NCBI GenBank assembly: GCA_044375275.1
Contig: JBILMZ010000120.1
Coordinates: 1-10,749, forward strand
Length of the DNA stretch: 10,749 nt
Source: SZUA-430 sp044375275
Lineage (GTDB): Bacteria; Pseudomonadota; Alphaproteobacteria; Micropepsales; Micropepsaceae
Direction of reading: 5' to 3'
Position numbers and translations under genes: made by a program. Under the pieces are notes generated by a model. The model did no database searches. It had not been told where the DNA came from and was given only the letters and a program-made list of their open reading frames with translations. Every line of letters begins with the position of its first letter. The first letter of the stretch is position 1. Shown piece by piece: positions 1 through 6,975 of the stretch.

Positions 1-1101
1 CATCATCGGGCGGATCTCGACCTTGCCGTCGATGGCGACCGGGCGCTGCTCGATCTTGTGCATCCCCAGAATGCCTGACTGCGGCACGTTGAGGATCGGC
101 GTCGACATCAGCGAGCCATAGACGCCACCGTTCGAGATCGTGAAGGTGCCACCCTGGAGTTCTTCGAGCTTCAGCTTGTTGTCGCGCGCGCGCAGGCCGA
201 AGTCGTTGATGCGCTTTTCGATTTCGGCGAGCGACAACTCGTCTGCACCGCGAATGACCGGTACGACAAGCCCACGCTCGGTTCCTACTGCAACACCGAG
301 ATCGTAGTAATTCTTGTAGACGATGTCGTCGCCCTCGATCTCGGCGTTGACCGACGGGATCTCCTTGAGCGCGACGATGCAGGCCTTCACGAAGAAGCTC
401 ATGAAGCCCAGGCGCACGCCGTGGCGTTTCTCGAACAGATCCTTGTGGGCCGAGCGCAGATGCATCACGGCGGACATGTCGACCTCGTTGAAGGTCGTGA
501 GCATGGCGGCCGTGTTCTGGGCTTCCTTGAGGCGCAAGGCGATGGTGCGGCGCAGGCGGGACATCGTCACGCGCTCTTCGCGCACGGCCTGAGGGCGCGG
601 GCCCGATGGCGGTGCGTACACAGCGCGCGGTTCCGATGCCCTCGTCTCCAATGCCGCGAGCACGTCACCCTTCATGACGCGTCCATCTCGTCCAGTCCCT
701 GAGATCGTTGACGGCGAAACGTTGTTGTCTTCTGCAATCTTGCGCGCTGACGGGCTCAGCACCGGTGCTGAAGCCGTCGTGGCCGCGGGCTTTGCCGGCG
801 CGGCAGGCTTGGGTGCTGCCGGCAGAGGCTGCGCCTTTGGCGGAGGCGCTGACACAACACCTGCACCCTCACCGATCATGCCAAGGATGCCGCCCACAGC
901 GATCGTCGATCCCGACGACACCATGATCTCGGACAACACACCACTGCTGGGTGCGGGCACTTCAACCGTGACCTTGTCAGTCTCGAGTTCAACGAGGGGC
1001 TCATCCGCGCGAACGGCTTCACCCTTGTTCTTGAGCCACTTGGCAACGGTCGCTTCCGTTACCGATTCACCAAGAGCTGGAACGCGAATTTCGGTCGTCA
1101 T
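1..1101 (-). CDS. sucB: Dihydrolipoyllysine succinyltransferase, E2 of the 2-oxoglutarate dehydrogenase complex (C-terminus cut by window edge)
   Basis: E2 core enzyme of the cytoplasmic 2-oxoglutarate dehydrogenase complex. It takes the succinyl group from E1 on a lipoyl arm and passes it to CoA. The 367 visible codons show an N-terminal lipoyl domain (about residues 2-77) with the lipoylated lysine K43 in ELETDKVTVEVPAP. An Ala/Pro-rich swinging linker follows (about 84-115), then the E3/E1-binding domain (about 114-150, with SPSARKIAEDN and GTGRDGRVMKGDV), then the acyltransferase core from about residue 175 (RLRRTIALRLKEAQ, TFTISNGGVYGS). The family is usually about 400-420 aa, so some 45 residues including the catalytic DHR-x-x-DG motif lie beyond the left edge. 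The ATG at 1101-1099 is preceded by an AGGAAG ribosome binding site. The gene starts 18 bp after the sucA stop, so the two are very likely co-transcribed. The succinyltransferase call rests on the lipoyl-domain sequence (VPALGESVTEATV) and on sucA next door. Confidence 0.96.
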   Translation of the reverse strand, partial: MTTEIRVPALGESVTEATVAKWLKNKGEAVRADEPLVELETDKVTVEVPAPSSGVLSEIMVSSGSTIAVGGILGMIGEGAGVVSAPPPKAQPLPAAPKPAAPAKPAATTASAPVLSPSARKIAEDNNVSPSTISGTGRDGRVMKGDVLAALETRASEPRAVYAPPSGPRPQAVREERVTMSRLRRTIALRLKEAQNTAAMLTTFNEVDMSAVMHLRSAHKDLFEKRHGVRLGFMSFFVKACIVALKEIPSVNAEIEGDDIVYKNYYDLGVAVGTERGLVVPVIRGADELSLAEIEKRINDFGLRARDNKLKLEELQGGTFTISNGGVYGSLMSTPILNVPQSGILGMHKIEQRPVAIDGKVEIRPMM

Positions 1102-1119
1102 CTTCCTGTTCTCGTATCC

Positions 1120-4107
1120 TCAAAGAGAGAAAGCGTCGTCCAGCAGTGCCTTTAGCTCTGCCTGGTGACGGCTCATTTGTCCTGCGGCCGGAGACGCTGA
1201 TGCCGGACGGCCTACATAACGGGCGCGGGTTGCCTTTGTGCCTGCACGTGCCAGCACCCACTCGATGTTTGGCTCCATGAAGGTCCAGGCACCCATGTTT
1301 TTCGGTTCTTCCTGTGCCCACACCATGTCCGCCCCCTTGAAGCGGGAGAGTTCGGTGACGAGCGCCCGGGCGGGGAATGGATAGAACTGCTCCACGCGCA
1401 ACAGATAGACATCGTTGATGTCTCGCCGCTCACGCTCCTCGAGCAGGTCGTAATAGACCTTGCCCGAACACAGGATCACGCGCCTGATGGCTGAATCGGG
1501 CTTCAGGGCGACCGTGGAACCCGGCAGTGTCTGCGCATCATCGTGCAGCAAGCGGTGGAACGATGTTCCTGGCCCGAACTCCGACAGCTTCGACACGCAG
1601 CGCTTGTGGCGCAGCAACGACTTCGGCGTCATCAGGATCAGCGGCTTGCGGAAGTTGCGATGGATCTGGCGCCGCAGGACGTGGAAATAGTTCGCTGGCG
1701 TCGAGACATTGCCGACCTGAATGTTGTCTTCCGCACATTGCTGCAGGAAGCGCTCCAGACGTGCCGATGAATGCTCGGGACCCTGGCCCTCATAGCCATG
1801 CGGCAAGAGCATGACGAGACCCGTCATGCGCAGCCACTTTCGTTCGCCCGACGTAATGAACTGATCGATGACGGCCTGCGCGCCGTTGACGAAGTCACCG
1901 AACTGCGCTTCCCACAGGACCAAGGCCTTTGGCTCAGCCAGCGAGTAGCCATACTCAAAGCCGAGCGCCGCCTCTTCCGAGAGGAGTGAGTCGACCACCT
2001 CGAACTCGCCCTGGTTCTCGCGGATGTTCTGCAGGGGATGGAAGCGCTCTTCCGTCACCTGATCGACGAGTGCCGCATGGCGCTGGCTGAATGTGCCACG
2101 CGCTGCATCCTGGCCCTCGAGGCGCACATGATAGCCTTCGTCGAGCAGTGTGCCAAAGGCGAGAGCTTCGGCGGTGGCCCAGTCGATGCCTTCGCCGGTT
2201 TCGAACATCTGGGACTTCTGCAGCATCAGACGCTGGATGGTCTTGTGCGCGTTAAACGCGGGCGGCATCCGGGTCAGGGCCGCGCCCACCTGTTTGAGCC
2301 TGTCCACGGCAACAGCCGTGTTGCCACGACGCTCCTCTCCTTCAGCCGGGCTCATGCCGGCCCAGGCGCCATCAAGCCAGTCAGCGCGATTGGCCTTGAA
2401 CGTGGATGCACCTTCCAGTGCTTCCGTCAGGCGCTGCTCGAACGCCTTCTTCATGGCGTCGAATTCGTCTGCGGAAATCGAACCTTCATCGACCAGACGC
2501 CTGCCGTAGATCGACAGTGTGGGCTCGTGCGCCTTGATCTCCTTGTACATCAGCGGCTGGGTGAATGCCGGTTCGTCCGTTTCGTTGTGACCGAAACGGC
2601 GATAGCAGAACATGTCGATAACGACATCCTTGTGGAACTTCTGCCGGAACTCCGTCGCCACGCGCGCGCAATACACGACGGCTTCCGGGTCATCGCCATT
2701 CACATGGAAGATCGGTGCCTGCACCATCAGCGCGACGTCCGACGGGTACGGCGAAGAACGCGAGTGGATCGGCGACGTCGTGAAGCCGATCTGGTTGTTC
2801 ACCACGACGTGGATCGTGCCGCCGGTCCTGAAGCCCTTGGTGCCAGACATGGCGAAGCATTCGGCGACAACGCCCTGCCCCGCGAAAGCCGCGTCACCAT
2901 GCAATAGGACTGGGATCACGCTCGTGCGATCGACCTTGTCCTTGTGCTGGTGCTGCTTGGCGCGGGCCTTTCCAAGAACGACCGGGTTGACCGCTTCAAG
3001 ATGTGACGGGTTTGCGGCCAGAGACAGGTGCACCTTGTTGCCGTCGAACTCGCGATCCGAGGAGGCGCCAAGGTGATACTTCACGTCGCCCGAACCGCCG
3101 ACGTCCTCCGGGTTTGACGTGCCGCCCTGAAACTCGTGGAATACCGCGCGATAGGGTTTCGACATCACGTTGCACAAAACGTTCAGGCGGCCGCGATGCG
3201 GCATACCGAACGAGATTTCCTTCGCGCCGAGCTTGCCGCCGACCTTGATGATCTGCTCAAGCGCCGGGATCAGTGACTCACCGCCATCCAGGCCGAAGCG
3301 CTTCGTGCCGACGAACTTCACGGCGCAGAAGCGCTCAAACCCTTCAGCTTCGATCAGCTTGTTGAGGATCGCCTTCTTGCCCTCGCGGGTGAACTGATAC
3401 TCCTTGTCAGCGCCTTCCATGCGCTGCTGCAGCCATGCCTTCTGCTCCGGGTCGGAGATGTGCATGAACTGGATGCCGATCTTTCCGCAGTAGGTGCGGC
3501 GCAGGATGTCGACCATCTGGCGCACGGTTGCGGTTTCGAGGCCGAGCATGCCGTCAATGAAGATGGGGCGGTCGAGGTCCTGCGGTCCGAAGCCATACGT
3601 GGCCGGATCAAGTTCAGGGTGCGGCACCGGCTTTGTCAGCTTTATCGGATCGAGGTCGGCCTCAAGCGTGCCCCGGACGCGATAGGCGCGGATCATCTGG
3701 ATCGAACGCACGGTATCGACGACGGCGCGGCGCACTTCGTCGGACGACAGTGTCGGCGCAATCGCGGCGATCTTCTGCTGGAGTTCCTTGACCGAGCCTT
3801 CCTTCTGCGACGCCTTTCCGCCGGCCTTCGGATCCGGCTTCGCCGGGGCAGGTGATCCCGTGAGCGCGCGCGTCAGGTCGTCAGTGATTTCGGGCCAGTC
3901 CGAACGGCCCCAGGACGCCCGGTGCACCGAGAGCCCCGAACCCGAGATCGACGAAAAGAAGTTGCGCCAGCTTTCATCAACCGAAGCCGGGTCAGCGAGG
4001 AACCGCTCGAGCTGGGCTTCGATGAAGACAGCGTTGGCCCCGTAAAGAAACGATGTCTGTTCAAAGACCGCGTTTGTGTTTGCGTCTTTGGTTTGCGGCG
4101 ATGCCAT
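1120..4107 (-). CDS. sucA: 2-oxoglutarate dehydrogenase E1 component (thiamine diphosphate-dependent)
   Basis: Decarboxylates 2-oxoglutarate on thiamine diphosphate and succinylates the lipoyl arm of SucB, the rate-setting step of the complex. The protein is 995 aa from the chosen start, the usual family length. The N-terminal E2-binding region is seen in SFLYGANAVFIEAQLERFL (about 19-37), with a Lys/Ala/Pro-rich spacer at about 85-105. The core has HRGRLN (304-309), the ThDP/Mg region GDAAFAGQG (404-412) with NNQIGFTT (437-444), RRFGHNETDEP (503-513), and the transketolase-type pyrimidine region with LLPHGYEGQGPEHSSARLER (767-786). The ATG at 4107 gives MASPQTKD and has a weak purine-rich GAGAAAAG before it. 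An in-frame ATG 36 bp upstream would add a basic, Arg-rich stretch overlapping an intergenic hairpin, and is less likely. The sucD gap is 59 bp. No frameshift or missing motif is seen. Confidence 0.97.
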   Translation of the reverse strand: MASPQTKDANTNAVFEQTSFLYGANAVFIEAQLERFLADPASVDESWRNFFSSISGSGLSVHRASWGRSDWPEITDDLTRALTGSPAPAKPDPKAGGKASQKEGSVKELQQKIAAIAPTLSSDEVRRAVVDTVRSIQMIRAYRVRGTLEADLDPIKLTKPVPHPELDPATYGFGPQDLDRPIFIDGMLGLETATVRQMVDILRRTYCGKIGIQFMHISDPEQKAWLQQRMEGADKEYQFTREGKKAILNKLIEAEGFERFCAVKFVGTKRFGLDGGESLIPALEQIIKVGGKLGAKEISFGMPHRGRLNVLCNVMSKPYRAVFHEFQGGTSNPEDVGGSGDVKYHLGASSDREFDGNKVHLSLAANPSHLEAVNPVVLGKARAKQHQHKDKVDRTSVIPVLLHGDAAFAGQGVVAECFAMSGTKGFRTGGTIHVVVNNQIGFTTSPIHSRSSPYPSDVALMVQAPIFHVNGDDPEAVVYCARVATEFRQKFHKDVVIDMFCYRRFGHNETDEPAFTQPLMYKEIKAHEPTLSIYGRRLVDEGSISADEFDAMKKAFEQRLTEALEGASTFKANRADWLDGAWAGMSPAEGEERRGNTAVAVDRLKQVGAALTRMPPAFNAHKTIQRLMLQKSQMFETGEGIDWATAEALAFGTLLDEGYHVRLEGQDAARGTFSQRHAALVDQVTEERFHPLQNIRENQGEFEVVDSLLSEEAALGFEYGYSLAEPKALVLWEAQFGDFVNGAQAVIDQFITSGERKWLRMTGLVMLLPHGYEGQGPEHSSARLERFLQQCAEDNIQVGNVSTPANYFHVLRRQIHRNFRKPLILMTPKSLLRHKRCVSKLSEFGPGTSFHRLLHDDAQTLPGSTVALKPDSAIRRVILCSGKVYYDLLEERERRDINDVYLLRVEQFYPFPARALVTELSRFKGADMVWAQEEPKNMGAWTFMEPNIEWVLARAGTKATRARYVGRPASASPAAGQMSRHQAELKALLDDAFSL

Positions 4108-4134
4108 TGTCTTTTCTCGTATGTTCCGTCTGCG

Positions 4135-4151
4135 GCCGCCCAAAGGGCAGC
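4135..4151 (-). other. Stem-loop in the sucD-sucA gap
   Basis: Read on the transcribed (minus) strand, this 17-nt element folds into a 7-bp stem around a TTT loop. The arms are GCTGCCC and GGGCGGC with one U-G wobble. It sits between the sucD stop and the sucA start and has no U-run after it, so it is not a classical terminator. It could be an RNA processing or stabilising structure, or a chance GC-rich fold. Confidence 0.4.
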
Positions 4152-4166
4152 CGATGTACCCGGGGG

Positions 4167-5045
4167 CTAGCCGCCCTTCAGCACTTTCATGAGCGTCGTG
4201 CCCAAAGCTGCGGGCGAGTCGGCCACCGTGATGCCGGCGGCGCGCATGGCGTCCATCTTGCCTTCGGCCGTTCCCTTGCCGCCCGACACGATTGCGCCTG
4301 CATGACCCATGCGACGTCCCGGCGGTGCCGTGACGCCTGCAATGAAGCCCACGACCGGCTTCTTCACCTTGGAGCGCTTCAGGAAGTCGGCCGCCTCTTC
4401 TTCTGCCGAGCCACCAATTTCGCCGATCATGATGATGGACTTCGTCTCCGGGTCGGCGAGATACATTTCGAGGACATCAATGAAGTTCGTGCCGTTGACC
4501 GGGTCACCGCCAATACCGACGCAGGTCGACTGGCCAAGGCCCACGGCCGTTGTCTGCGCCACCGCTTCATAAGTCAGCGTGCCCGAACGCGACACGATGC
4601 CGACCGAACCGCGCTGGTGGATGTGACCGGGCATGATGCCGATCTTGCACTCGCCTGGCGTAATGACGCCGGGGCAGTTCGGCCCCACGAGGCGGGTCTT
4701 CGAGCCCTGGAGGGCGCGCTTGACCTTGATCATGTCGAGGACCGGAATGCCTTCGGTGATACAAACCGCGAGCGCGACGCCTGCGTCGATTGCCTCGAGG
4801 ATTGCATCGGCGGCGAACGGCGGCGGCACGTAGATGGCAGATGCGGTTGCGCCCGTTCTTTCGACGGCCTCAGCCACCGTGTCGAATACGGGAAGGTTCA
4901 GGTGCGTTGTGCCACCCTTGCCCGGCGAAATGCCGCCGACCATCTTCGTTCCGTAGGCAATCGCCTGTTCGGAGTGGAAGGTACCCTGATTGCCGGTGAA
5001 GCCCTGGCAAATCACTTTTGTGTTCTTGTCGACGAGAACGGCCAT
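4167..5045 (-). CDS. sucD: Succinyl-CoA synthetase (succinate-CoA ligase) alpha subunit
   Basis: Alpha subunit of the alpha/beta succinyl-CoA synthetase, which converts succinyl-CoA, NDP and phosphate to succinate, CoA and NTP. The 292-aa length is typical. The N-terminal CoA-binding Rossmann domain carries GFTGNQGTFHSEQA (15-28). The next domain has VGPNCPGVITPGECKIGIMPG (about 120-140), GIVSRSGTLTYE (149-160) and IMIGEIGGSAEEEAADFL (205-222). The phosphorylated histidine is H248 in GRRMGHAGAIVSGG. The ATG at 5045 gives the family-typical start MAVLVDKNTKVICQGFTG. The ribosome binding site is weak (AGAAAG about 10 nt upstream), and the upstream gene stops only 15 bp before, so translation may be coupled to it. 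sucC is not directly adjacent because an unrelated small gene intervenes. Confidence 0.97.
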   Translation of the reverse strand: MAVLVDKNTKVICQGFTGNQGTFHSEQAIAYGTKMVGGISPGKGGTTHLNLPVFDTVAEAVERTGATASAIYVPPPFAADAILEAIDAGVALAVCITEGIPVLDMIKVKRALQGSKTRLVGPNCPGVITPGECKIGIMPGHIHQRGSVGIVSRSGTLTYEAVAQTTAVGLGQSTCVGIGGDPVNGTNFIDVLEMYLADPETKSIIMIGEIGGSAEEEAADFLKRSKVKKPVVGFIAGVTAPPGRRMGHAGAIVSGGKGTAEGKMDAMRAAGITVADSPAALGTTLMKVLKGG

Positions 5046-5060
5046 AAAGGAATCGTCTTT

Positions 5061-5579
5061 CTAGTTTCGGATTGAACTTACGGATAGCGACAGGCCGGGA
5101 AGCGCGCCGCCGGATACAAGATAATGAAGTGACAGCCCTGCCCCACCCTGAACTGACCAGGTATAGGTCGACATGCCGTCAGACGTGTCGGTCGTGGCAG
5201 GTGGTCGCTTGAGATAATCACTGTAGGACTTGAGGGCCTGTGCGCCATCGGCCCGCGGTGTGAGCACGCTGCAGCTGACGACAACCGAGGATGATCGCTC
5301 GCCCGCCATTGCGCCGGCAGGGCCGGAAGACACATTCACGAGGTAGCGGGCGCCGCCCTGCACGATGGCCCAGCCTTCGACTGCCGCGGGATTTCCCGGC
5401 GCGAGAACTTCGCGTTCGGCGTCGGAGAGCTTTGACCAACCCTGCGATGCAGACCGGATGCGGGCGACATCAACGCCTGTGTCGAGGCATGCCGCCCGAT
5501 ATACATCAAACGGTGCCGCGACTGCTGCCTGGGCGGACAAAACACATGCGACCAGTGCCGGCACTGCAATCTTCCGCAT
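5061..5579 (-). CDS. Exported protein of unknown function encoded between sucC and sucD
   Basis: I do not recognise this 172-aa protein. The start at 5579 gives MRKIAVPALV followed by a hydrophobic stretch to about residue 21 and an AVA-AP signal peptidase I site, so cleavage after A21 is likely and the mature product should be periplasmic, about 150 aa. No lipobox Cys is present at the cleavage site. The mature part has two cysteines (C31 and C103) that could form one disulfide. It opens with APFDVYRAACLDTG, contains GWSKLSDAEREVLAPG (47-62), and ends in a Ser/Gly-rich, probably beta-rich tail with no obvious motif. A ribosome binding site AGGATGGGAA precedes the chosen start. An ATG 12 bp further up and longer in-frame extensions are possible but would bury the signal peptide or overlap a hairpin. 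It lies 69 bp after the sucC stop and 15 bp before sucD, so it must be transcribed with the suc operon. Its role there is unknown. Confidence 0.8.
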   Translation of the reverse strand: MRKIAVPALVACVLSAQAAVAAPFDVYRAACLDTGVDVARIRSASQGWSKLSDAEREVLAPGNPAAVEGWAIVQGGARYLVNVSSGPAGAMAGERSSSVVVSCSVLTPRADGAQALKSYSDYLKRPPATTDTSDGMSTYTWSVQGGAGLSLHYLVSGGALPGLSLSVSSIRN

Positions 5580-5616
5580 CACGTTTCCCATCCTCTTCGA
5601 CCCAACAGCGCCTCGA

Positions 5617-5633
5617 GCCGCCATGACGGCGGC
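5617..5633 (-). other. Stem-loop between sucC and the exported-protein gene
   Basis: A perfect 6-bp GC-only stem (GCCGCC and GGCGGC) closes a 5-nt loop, 15 bp after the sucC stop codon in the direction of transcription. No U-run follows, so full termination is not expected. It may affect mRNA processing or the ratio of sucC to downstream message. Confidence 0.35.
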
Positions 5634-5648
5634 CGATGCCACACGTCC

Positions 5649-6818
5649 TTACTTCGCGACCTTGATGGCCGCCACGATCTTTGCTGCCGCGTCGGCCAGA
5701 TCGTCCGCCGGGATCAGGTTCAGGCCTGATGCCGCCAGGATCTTCTTGCCGAGTTCGGCGTTGGTGCCGGAGAGGCGCGCCACAAGCGGAACCGACAGCT
5801 TCAATTCCTTCGCCGCCGCGATGATGCCTTCCGCGATGATATCGCAGCGCATGATGCCGCCGAAGATGTTCACGAGGATGCCGGTGACCGCCGGATCCTT
5901 GAGCAGGATCTTGAAGGCCGCGGTCACCTTCTCCCTGTTTGCGCCACCGCCGACGTCGAGGAAGTTTGCCGGGCTTGAGCCATAGAGCTTGATGATGTCC
6001 ATCGTGGCCATCGCGAGGCCCGCACCATTCACGAGGCAGCCGATCGAGCCGTCCAGCTTGATGAAGTTGAGATCGTACTTGGCTGCTTCAAGTTCAGCGG
6101 GATCCTGCTCGAACGGGTCGTGCAGCTCCTGTATGTCCTTGTGACGGTAGAGGGCGTTGTCATCGAAGTTGATCTTGGCGTCGAGGCAGATCACGTCGCC
6201 CTTGTCGGTGACAACGAGCGGGTTGATCTCGAGCATGCTCATGTCCTTCGACACGAAGGCGCGGTAGAGCTTTTCGACGACTGCGTTTACCTGCTTTGCC
6301 GTTTCGCCGGTGACGCCGAGCGACTTGGCGATGCGGCGACCATGGAAGGGCTGGATGCCGCAAGCCGGATCAACATGGACGGTCAGGATCTTCTCGGGCG
6401 TCGCGTGCGCGACTTCCTCGATGTCCATGCCGCCTTCAGTCGATGCGATGAAGGCGATGCGCGAGGTGTCACGGTCGACGAGCAGGGAGAGGTAAAACTC
6501 CTTTGCGATCGCGGAGCCTTCCTCGACATAGAGTCGACGCACGAGACGGCCCTGGGGGCCTGTCTGGTGAGTGACGAGCGTCATGCCAAGCATACGCGCC
6601 GCTTCGGATTTGACCGAATCGACAGTCTTCACGACCTTCACGCCGCCGCCCTTTCCGCGGCCGCCTGCATGGATCTGGGATTTCACCACCCAGACCGGAC
6701 CGCCGAGATCGTTCGCAGCCTTCACGGCCTCGTCAACCGTGAACGCGGGCACGCCGCGTGGAACCGGAACGCCAAATTCCTTTAGGACAGCCTTGGCTTG
6801 ATATTCGTGAATGTTCAT
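5649..6818 (-). CDS. sucC: Succinyl-CoA synthetase (ADP-forming type) beta subunit
   Basis: Beta subunit of succinyl-CoA synthetase, which binds the nucleotide through an N-terminal ATP-grasp domain and forms the active site with SucD. The protein is 389 aa from the ATG at 6818 (MNIHEYQAKAVLKEFGVPVP), matching the E. coli length of about 388. Visible motifs are the ATP-grasp glycine loop AGGRGKGGGVKVV (51-63), the Mg-binding residues N199 (in EINPLVV) and D213 (in CLDAKINFDD), the phosphate-binding NGAGLAMATMD (264-274), FLDVGGGAN (286-294) and NIFGGIMRCD (317-326). A longer in-frame reading from 6947 would add 43 residues of non-family sequence running into the upstream regulatory region, so the 6818 start is preferred. 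The ribosome binding site is weak (AGGTCAGAG). It is the first gene of the suc operon as read here. Nucleotide specificity (ADP or GDP) cannot be told from sequence by eye. Confidence 0.97.
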   Translation of the reverse strand: MNIHEYQAKAVLKEFGVPVPRGVPAFTVDEAVKAANDLGGPVWVVKSQIHAGGRGKGGGVKVVKTVDSVKSEAARMLGMTLVTHQTGPQGRLVRRLYVEEGSAIAKEFYLSLLVDRDTSRIAFIASTEGGMDIEEVAHATPEKILTVHVDPACGIQPFHGRRIAKSLGVTGETAKQVNAVVEKLYRAFVSKDMSMLEINPLVVTDKGDVICLDAKINFDDNALYRHKDIQELHDPFEQDPAELEAAKYDLNFIKLDGSIGCLVNGAGLAMATMDIIKLYGSSPANFLDVGGGANREKVTAAFKILLKDPAVTGILVNIFGGIMRCDIIAEGIIAAAKELKLSVPLVARLSGTNAELGKKILAASGLNLIPADDLADAAAKIVAAIKVAK

Positions 6819-6905
6819 CTCTGACCTAGCGCATAACTCGGCCTTCGCAACTGAATGCAAACGGACCGTTTGGAAGGAAGCGGCCGTATCAAACTGCGGC
6901 CATAC
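6819..6905 (-). promoter_or_regulatory. Presumed promoter and leader region of the suc operon
   Basis: This 87-bp stretch lies between a terminator and the sucC start, so the operon promoter is most simply placed here. I cannot assign -35 and -10 boxes with confidence. It contains an operator-like palindrome (6858-6872) and a short inverted repeat GGCCG/CGGCC (6882-6886 with 6897-6901, 10-nt loop). Confidence 0.45.
6858..6872. promoter_or_regulatory. 15-nt operator-like palindrome upstream of sucC
   Basis: CAAACGG-A-CCGTTTG is a perfect 7-bp inverted repeat with a single central base, 40 bp upstream of the sucC start codon. Its size and symmetry fit a binding site for a dimeric regulator, or a short hairpin in the leader. 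No regulator gene is encoded in the window, so the partner is unknown. Confidence 0.4.
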
Positions 6906-6937
6906 AAAAAGGTCGCTTGGTATAGCGGCGACCCTTT
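6906..6937 (-). terminator. Rho-independent terminator behind the 195-aa membrane protein gene
   Basis: On the minus strand the sequence reads AAAGGGTCGC, an 11-nt loop, then GCGACC followed by TTTTT. This is a 6-bp GC-rich stem, extended by A-U pairs across a one-base bulge, with a five-U tail. It lies 39 bp after the stop codon of the 195-aa gene and before sucC, separating the two transcription units unless read through. Confidence 0.7.
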
Positions 6938-6951
6938 GCGTACGCAACGGG
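6932..6951. repeat. Inverted repeat with perfect 12-nt palindrome core, overlapping both flanking hairpins
   Basis: The core TTGCGTACGCAA (6936-6947) is a perfect 12-nt palindrome. One mismatch further out, CCC (6932-6934) pairs with GGG (6949-6951). The outer arms are the same bases used by the terminator on one side and by the 6946-6967 stem-loop on the other, so this fold would compete with both. It could also be a DNA binding site. Confidence 0.4.
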
Positions 6952-6967
6952 AACGGTGAGTCCCGTT
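6946..6967 (-). other. Stem-loop just after the 195-aa gene stop codon
   Basis: Perfect 7-bp arms AACGGGA and TCCCGTT enclose an 8-nt loop, starting 8 bp after the stop codon of the membrane protein gene. No U-run follows on the minus strand, so it is either the first of a tandem pair with the terminator beyond it or part of a switchable set. Confidence 0.4.
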
Positions 6968-6975
6968 TCAGTTTG

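Noticed and set aside
2038..2907. Plus-strand open frame of 289 codons inside sucA
   Set aside because: Fully antisense to the conserved sucA core and without protein-like motifs or a supporting ribosome binding site.
4053..5075. Long plus-strand open frame of 340 codons opposite sucA 5' end and sucD
   Set aside because: It lies antisense to well-supported sucD, its translation is rich in Arg, His and Ala with no recognisable domain, and it reflects codon bias of the real gene in a GC-rich genome.
6120..6785. Plus-strand open frame of 221 codons inside sucC
   Set aside because: Antisense shadow of sucC with no recognisable motif.
6819..6947. 43-residue N-terminal extension of SucC
   Set aside because: The extension has no family similarity, crosses the terminator and palindromes, and the standard MNIHEYQAK start is present at 6818.
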